In this document: positions 59,792-64,000 of the stretch, piece by piece | Layout: the number at the start of each line of letters is the position of its first letter | Numbering within the stretch: position 1 is the first letter of the stretch | From: Aeromicrobium terrae | Lineage (GTDB): Bacteria > Actinomycetota > Actinomycetes > Propionibacteriales > Nocardioidaceae | Length of the DNA: 64,000 nucleotides | Direction of reading: 5' to 3' | Assembly: GCF_008039565.1 (NCBI RefSeq) | Contig: NZ_VDUX01000001.1 | Location: 434,001-498,000, forward strand | Translations under genes and position numbers: made by a program | The notes under the pieces: model-generated | The model's database searches: none | The model's input: the letters and a program-made list of their open reading frames with translations, nothing else | Told to the model about the DNA's origin: nothing

Positions 59792-60643
59792 TCAGCCGAG
59801 CACGACGGTCGACGTGATCGCGCCGCCGGCCACCAGCGCGAGCACGAGGCCGCCGAGGCCGATCCGGTAGAGCACGAACGGCGTGTACGCGTGCTTGCTG
59901 ACGTACTCCAGCAGCCAGTGGATCACCGCCAGGCCGACGACGAACGAGATCACCGTGGCGACGATCGTCGGGCCGGTCCCGTAGGCGTTCGGCTGGTCCG
60001 GGATGTCCTTGAGGTTGTAGATGCCCGCGCCGAGCACGGCCGGGATGGCGAGGAGGAACGCGTAGCGCGTCGCGGCGCGTCGCTCGTAGCCGAGCAGCAG
60101 GCCCATCGTGATCGTGCCGCCGGACCGGGAGACGCCCGGGAACAGCGCGCAGGCCTGGGCGAGGCCGAACAGCACGGCGTCGCGGGTGGTGAGCTCCTCG
60201 ATGGGCTTGGTCTTGCGGCCGATTCGCTCGGCGATGCCGAGGAAGATGCCGAACACGATCAGCGCGACGGCGATCAGGGCCACCCGCCGGAACTCGTGCT
60301 TGATCGAGTCCTGGAACGCGAGTCCGAGCAGGACGATCGGCACCGAGCCGATGATCACGAACCAGCCCATCCGCCACTCCTGCGTGTCGCGAGCAGCGGA
60401 TGAGAACACGCCACGGAGCCAGCCGGAGGCGATCGTGACGATGTCGCGCCAGAAGTAGATGACCACCGCGAGCTCCGTGCCGATCTGGATCACCGCCGTG
60501 AACGCGGCGCCCGGGTCGTCCCAGCCGAAGAACACCGGGAAGATCGCGAGGTGAGCGCTGGAGGAGATGGGCAGGAACTCGGTCAGGCCCTGGAGCAGCC
60601 CCAGGACCACGGCACGGAGCAGATCAGAGGGGAGGAAATCCAC
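59792..60643 (-). CDS. uppP: Undecaprenyl-diphosphatase
   Basis: 283 residues, about eight membrane helices. LQGLTEFLPISSSAHL and FPGVSRSGGTITMGLLLG are the two BacA/UppP signatures containing the catalytic Glu, Ser and Arg. It dephosphorylates undecaprenyl pyrophosphate to recycle the peptidoglycan carrier and can confer bacitracin tolerance. GTG start with GGGGAGGAAA just ahead. Corresponds to Rv2136c by context. Confidence 0.95.
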   Translation of the reverse strand: MDFLPSDLLRAVVLGLLQGLTEFLPISSSAHLAIFPVFFGWDDPGAAFTAVIQIGTELAVVIYFWRDIVTIASGWLRGVFSSAARDTQEWRMGWFVIIGSVPIVLLGLAFQDSIKHEFRRVALIAVALIVFGIFLGIAERIGRKTKPIEELTTRDAVLFGLAQACALFPGVSRSGGTITMGLLLGYERRAATRYAFLLAIPAVLGAGIYNLKDIPDQPNAYGTGPTIVATVISFVVGLAVIHWLLEYVSKHAYTPFVLYRIGLGGLVLALVAGGAITSTVVLG

Positions 60644-60692
60644 CGTGCGAGCCTAACGGCCTAGGCCATGCCTCCCGGACTACCCTGGCGCC

Positions 60693-61652
60693 ATGCAGGA
60701 GCGGCGCGTCGGACGATCGGGGCTCCGGGTGTCGCGCCTTGCTCTCGGCACCATGACGTTCGGCGAGCAGGTCGACGAGATCGAGGCCGAGGAGCAGGTC
60801 ACCACGTTCCTCGACGCCGGCGGCACCATGGTCGACACGGCGCCCATCTACGGCAGCGGAGCGTGCGAGCCCGTGCTCGGCCGGATCCTCGGCCGCCTCG
60901 GCGTCCGCGACCGGATCGTCCTCACCGGCAAGGCCGGACTGGGGCATCGCGACGGCGAGGTCGTCCGCGACGCGTCGCGCAAGACGCTGCTCGACCAGCT
61001 CGACACCTCGCTCCGCGACCTCGGCACCGACCACCTCGACGTCTGGCAGATCCACCGCTGGGACGAGAAGGCGCCGCTCGACGAGGCCCTCGGCGCGCTC
61101 GAGCACGCCGTGCGCACCGGCCGCACCCGCTACGTCGGCATCTCCAACTTCTACGGCTGGCAGACGGGTCTCGCCCACGCCGGCCTAGCGGCTCAAGACG
61201 TCCCGCTGATCAGCAACCAGGTCGAGTACTCCCTGCTGCGGCGTGACGTCGAGCGCGAGGTCGTGCCGGTGGCCGAGTACGTGGGCATGGGCCTGTTCGC
61301 CTGGTCACCCCTGGGCCGTGGCGTCCTCACCGGCAAGTACCGCGGTGGCATCCCGTCCGACTCGCGTGCCGCCGACGCCGGCGGCTGGGAGGGCTTCGTC
61401 GCCCCGTACCTCACCGCGGAGCGCACCGGCGTCGTCGAGGCGCTGGCCAAGGCCTCCGACGGGCTCGACGTCACCATGGCGCACGCCGCGCTCGCGTGGC
61501 TGCTGACCCGCCCGCAGGTGGCCTGCGCCATCATCGGTGCGCGCACCACCGAACAGCTGAAGGAGAACCTCGCCGCCGACGAGGTGGAGCTGCCGCCCGA
61601 GATCGTCGAGGCCCTCGACGACGTCTCGAACCCGGAAGGATGGGATGCGTAA
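60693..61652 (+). CDS. Aldo/keto reductase
   Basis: 319 residues, TIM barrel. GTMTFG, then DTAPIYGSG (catalytic Asp and Tyr), a Lys in LTGKAG and His in QIHRWD form the tetrad; GISNFYGWQ and a late IIGARTTEQLKENL bind NADPH. NADPH-dependent carbonyl reduction with unknown substrate. Followed without a gap by the DUF5703 gene (TAA immediately before its GTG). Confidence 0.9.
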   Translation: MQERRVGRSGLRVSRLALGTMTFGEQVDEIEAEEQVTTFLDAGGTMVDTAPIYGSGACEPVLGRILGRLGVRDRIVLTGKAGLGHRDGEVVRDASRKTLLDQLDTSLRDLGTDHLDVWQIHRWDEKAPLDEALGALEHAVRTGRTRYVGISNFYGWQTGLAHAGLAAQDVPLISNQVEYSLLRRDVEREVVPVAEYVGMGLFAWSPLGRGVLTGKYRGGIPSDSRAADAGGWEGFVAPYLTAERTGVVEALAKASDGLDVTMAHAALAWLLTRPQVACAIIGARTTEQLKENLAADEVELPPEIVEALDDVSNPEGWDA

Positions 61653-61838
61653 GTGGTCGAGTACGAGTTCTGGAACCTGGCCATCGACCGGACGCAGTCG
61701 CGGAACGCGGTCTGTCACATGCTGACGCAGGCCGCCGAGTACCACGGGTGGGAGCTCGACCGGCTGCGCAAGGACTCCAGCGGACGACGCACCGTCCGGC
61801 TGCGCCGCAAGATCATCCGCATGCGCGTGACGGTGTGA
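61653..61838 (+). CDS. DUF5703-type small protein
   Basis: 61 residues, basic C-terminus (RRTVRLRRKIIRMRVTV). The EYEFWNLAIDRTQSRNAVCHMLT pattern is the actinobacterial family met as Rv2137c next to uppP in mycobacteria (from memory). Function unknown; an alpha-beta fold with an Arg-rich face could contact nucleic acid. The GTG start is the first base after the aldo/keto reductase stop. Confidence 0.75.
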   Translation: MVEYEFWNLAIDRTQSRNAVCHMLTQAAEYHGWELDRLRKDSSGRRTVRLRRKIIRMRVTV

Positions 61839-61873
61839 CGGGCCGACGAGAGCCAGCGAGGAGCGTCCGGCCA

Positions 61874-61914
61874 GGTCGAGTGTGCGCGCCGGAGGCGCCC
61901 GGCGTATCGAGACC
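61874..61914. repeat. GGTCTCGATACG-type dispersed repeat
   Basis: A 41-bp GC-rich imperfect palindrome bounded by GGTCGAG and CGAGACC in the 97-bp gap between the DUF5703 gene and the convergent M20 peptidase. Sequences ending GGTCTCGATACG...CTCGACC recur between genes in Nocardioidaceae genomes (from memory). It may serve as a transcription stop between the convergent genes. Confidence 0.5.
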
Positions 61915-61935
61915 CGGTGAGGCTCCCAGGCTCGC

Positions 61936-63228
61936 CTAAATCAGGTTCAGGAACTCGTCGAAGACCCGCGAGCCGAACTCCAGCGCGTCCAACGGGACCC
62001 GCTCGTCGACGCCGTGGAACAGCGCGGTGAAGTCGAGGTCGGCCGGCAGGCGCAGCGGGGTGAACCCGTACGACGTGATGCCGAGCTTGCTCCAGCCCTT
62101 GGCGTCCGTGCCACCGGACATCAGGAACGGCGCGATGTGCGCGTCCGGGTCCTGGCTGTGCAGCGCGACGGTCATCGCGTCGACGAGATCGCCCTCGAAC
62201 GCGAACTCCAGCGCGGTGTCGGTGATGTAGGGCTCCACCTGCACGCGCTCGCCCACGACATCCTGGACGGCAGGGAGGAACGTGTCGGCGTGGCCCGGCA
62301 GGTAGCGACCGTCGACGTAGGCGACGGCCTCCCCCGGGATGACGTTGTGCTTGTAGCCGGCCTGCAGCATCGTCGCGTTGGTGGTGTTGCGGATGCCCGC
62401 GCCGATCATCCGGACGGCCGGGCCGAAGTGCTCCAGCAGCTCGTCCGGCGAGCCGGTGCTGCCGGTGAGCTCGGTGACCTTCGCCAGCAGCTGCTCCATC
62501 GACGGTCCCGGCGCGGCCGGCCACTCGTGCTCGCCGAGCGCCACCAGGGCCTGCGCCAGGTGCGTGACGGCGTTGTCGGCGTTGGCCATCGAGCCGTGCC
62601 CGGCGGTGCCGCGAGCCGTGAGGCGCATCCAGGCGATGCCCTTCTCCCCCGACTCGATCAGGTAGAGCCGCTGGCCGCCGATCTCGGTGGAGAAGCCGCC
62701 CACCTCGCCGATCGCCTCGGTGCAGCCCTCCAGCAGGTCGGGCCGGTGCTCGGCCATCCAGTGCGCGCCCAGCACGCCGCCGGCCTCCTCGTCGGCGGTG
62801 AAGACGAGGGTGATCGGACGGTCTGGGATGACCCCGGCGCGCTGCCGGGCCCGGACGACCGAGAGCAGGATCGCGTCGAAGTCCTTCATGTCGACCGTGC
62901 CGCGACCGAACAGGTAGTCGTCGACGATCTCGGCGGCGAACGGGTCGACGCTCCAGTCCTCGGCCATGGCCGGGACGACGTCGAGGTGGCCGTGCAGCAG
63001 CAGGCCGTCGCGTGGTGAGTCCTGGTTGCCCCAGCGGGCGACGACGCTGGCGCGGCCGGGCTCGGACTCGACGATCTCGGAGTCGATGCCGACCTCGGCG
63101 AGCGAGGCGGCGACGAACTCCGCGGCCTTGCGCTCGCCCGGGCCCGAGTCGTCGCCGTAGTTCGAGGTGTCGATCCGGATCAGGTCACGGCAGATCTCGA
63201 GCGTCTCGGCTCCCGGTTCGTAGGCCAT
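61936..63228 (-). CDS. M20-family metallopeptidase/dipeptidase
   Basis: 430 residues. HGHLDVVP with its His-Asp pair, GTVDMKDF (bridging Asp) and ADEEAGG (general base Glu-Glu) are the dizinc M20 motifs; a dimerisation insert spans about 190-310, and a late GGTDAKGW has the final region. Cytoplasmic dipeptidase or aminoacylase. Likely orthologue of Rv2141c by context. Starts 9 bp after the SRPBCC gene on the same strand. Confidence 0.9.
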   Translation of the reverse strand: MAYEPGAETLEICRDLIRIDTSNYGDDSGPGERKAAEFVAASLAEVGIDSEIVESEPGRASVVARWGNQDSPRDGLLLHGHLDVVPAMAEDWSVDPFAAEIVDDYLFGRGTVDMKDFDAILLSVVRARQRAGVIPDRPITLVFTADEEAGGVLGAHWMAEHRPDLLEGCTEAIGEVGGFSTEIGGQRLYLIESGEKGIAWMRLTARGTAGHGSMANADNAVTHLAQALVALGEHEWPAAPGPSMEQLLAKVTELTGSTGSPDELLEHFGPAVRMIGAGIRNTTNATMLQAGYKHNVIPGEAVAYVDGRYLPGHADTFLPAVQDVVGERVQVEPYITDTALEFAFEGDLVDAMTVALHSQDPDAHIAPFLMSGGTDAKGWSKLGITSYGFTPLRLPADLDFTALFHGVDERVPLDALEFGSRVFDEFLNLI

Positions 63229-63237
63229 GCGGTCAGC

Positions 63238-63636
63238 CTACGTGCGGGTCAGGCCCTCCAACACCCGACCGAACAGGCGCCGGCCGAGCGCCGCCTCGAC
63301 CCGTCGGAGCGGGCCGACGACGCCCCTGGTGAGGGCCAGCTCGCGCCAGGTGATGCGGGAGCCGAGGTCGAGCGGCTCGACCGTGATCTCGGCCCAGCCG
63401 CGCACCACCCGGCCGCGCTTCTCGAGGCGGCAGAACCGGGGCGGGTCCCACTCGACGACGTCCATCGGGTCGTCGAACGCGGCGGGCCCGACACCGGTCC
63501 GGGCGACGAATCCGGTGTCCGTGAGCCGGATCGTGGTGAGCGGGACGAAGTCGCCGTGCCGCACCCAGTCGGTGACGCGTGCGAACGCCTCTTCCTGGCT
63601 CAGAGGCACCTCACGCACGATCTCGAACGGGTCCAC
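63238..63636 (-). CDS. SRPBCC-family protein
   Basis: 132 residues. IVREVPLSQEEAFARVTDW start and a VVEWDPPRFCRLEKRGR strand with a C-terminal amphipathic helix fit the START-like SRPBCC fold. No ligand can be inferred. GTG start; 9 bp before the M20 peptidase gene, with which it probably shares a transcript. Divergent from the MoxR gene. Confidence 0.75.
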   Translation of the reverse strand: MDPFEIVREVPLSQEEAFARVTDWVRHGDFVPLTTIRLTDTGFVARTGVGPAAFDDPMDVVEWDPPRFCRLEKRGRVVRGWAEITVEPLDLGSRITWRELALTRGVVGPLRRVEAALGRRLFGRVLEGLTRT

Positions 63637-63671
63637 GGCACGATGGTAGGGAGCACGGCGGAAGGATGCAG

Positions 63672-64000
63672 ATGTCCACGATGGACTTCACGTCGGTCGA
63701 CGACGTCAAGAAGCGCCTCGAAGAGGTGGGCTACCTGGCGTCCGACGCCGTGGCCACGACCGTGTACCTCGCCAGCGAGCTGGGCAAGCCGCTGCTCGTC
63801 GAGGGCCCGGCCGGCGTCGGCAAGACCGAGCTGTCCCGCGCGGTCGCCGAGGCGTGCGACGCGTCGCTGGTGCGCCTGCAGTGCTACGAGGGTGTCGACG
63901 AGGCGCGCGCCCTCTACGAGTGGAACCACGCGAAGCAGCTGCTGCGGATCACCGCCGGCCGCGACGAGACGTGGGACGAGGCGCGCACCGACATCTTCAG
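63672..64000 (+). CDS. MoxR-type AAA ATPase, 5' part only
   Basis: The first 109 residues are visible; the gene runs off the window. LLVEGPAGVGKTELSRAVA is Walker A, followed by LQCYEGVDEARALYEWN, characteristic of the MoxR/CbbQ-related ATPases that pair with VWA-domain proteins in complex maturation. ATG 63672 chosen because GGAAGG lies 6 nt upstream; in-frame ATGs also occur at 63666 and 63681. Downstream VWA partner not visible. Confidence 0.85.
   Translation, partial: MSTMDFTSVDDVKKRLEEVGYLASDAVATTVYLASELGKPLLVEGPAGVGKTELSRAVAEACDASLVRLQCYEGVDEARALYEWNHAKQLLRITAGRDETWDEARTDIF

Overview
The window is a GC-rich (roughly 70 percent by eye) chromosomal segment of an actinobacterium. It carries a complete Pup-proteasome system (arc/mpa, dop, pup, prcB, prcA, pafA, pafB, pafC), mycothiol ligase mshC, RbpA, a polyprenol-phosphate mannose synthase next to Lnt, TatA/TatC and HelY. 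From recalled family knowledge, the gene order from rbpA onward resembles Mycobacterium tuberculosis Rv2050-Rv2141. The DUF222 HNH gene, the intergenic palindromes and the general gene set would fit Nocardioidaceae/Propionibacteriales, but the genus cannot be proven from the sequence. I saw no rRNA, tRNA, prophage, complete insertion sequence or CRISPR array.

Region 1 (1-18.2 kb) is mixed metabolism: a glutaryl-CoA-dehydrogenase-like flavoenzyme, two small membrane proteins, an SRPBCC protein, cysH-cysG (sulfate assimilation and siroheme), a YciO/Sua5 protein, a secreted penicillin-acylase-type Ntn hydrolase, an AlkA glycosylase, a DUF222 HNH gene with an SOS-box promoter, a DUF1992 protein, an acyl-CoA ligase, a secreted lipase, a hexapeptide acetyltransferase and a UvrA-like ABC ATPase.

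Region 2 (18.2-31.9 kb) holds a P450/metallo-hydrolase/DMT-transporter cluster, an HTH-MurA fusion with a probable own operator, a phosphodiesterase and MFS permease pair, rbpA with a textbook SigR/SigH-type promoter, the ppm1-lnt pair, an M24 peptidase, a secreted M28 peptidase and a 5'-3' exonuclease.

Region 3 (31.9-52.7 kb) is the protein-quality-control core. On the minus strand a near-continuous run goes from a two-domain acyl-CoA reductase through dop, a GNAT gene, pup, prcB, prcA, pafA, a double-FKBP lipoprotein, pafB, pafC, tatA and tatC to a lipid kinase. Upstream on the same strand lie a site-2 protease, trmI, arc and a second GNAT. The acyl-CoA reductase and a divergent dienoyl-CoA-reductase-like SDR sit between the arc and dop groups and share a KstR-type operator. 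Pup is made with a C-terminal Gln, which Dop deamidates and PafA ligates; Arc unfolds pupylated targets into the PrcAB chamber. PafBC is the DNA-damage regulator encoded alongside.

Region 4 (52.7-64 kb) carries metH, a PAC2 protein, mshC, a CorA transporter, uppP, an aldo/keto reductase, a DUF5703 protein, an M20 peptidase, an SRPBCC protein and the start of a MoxR ATPase cut by the window edge. Most genes are tightly packed, with many 4-bp ATGA/GTGA overlaps and several convergent 3' overlaps. The few gaps contain hairpins, three families of dispersed palindromic repeats and the regulatory sites listed.
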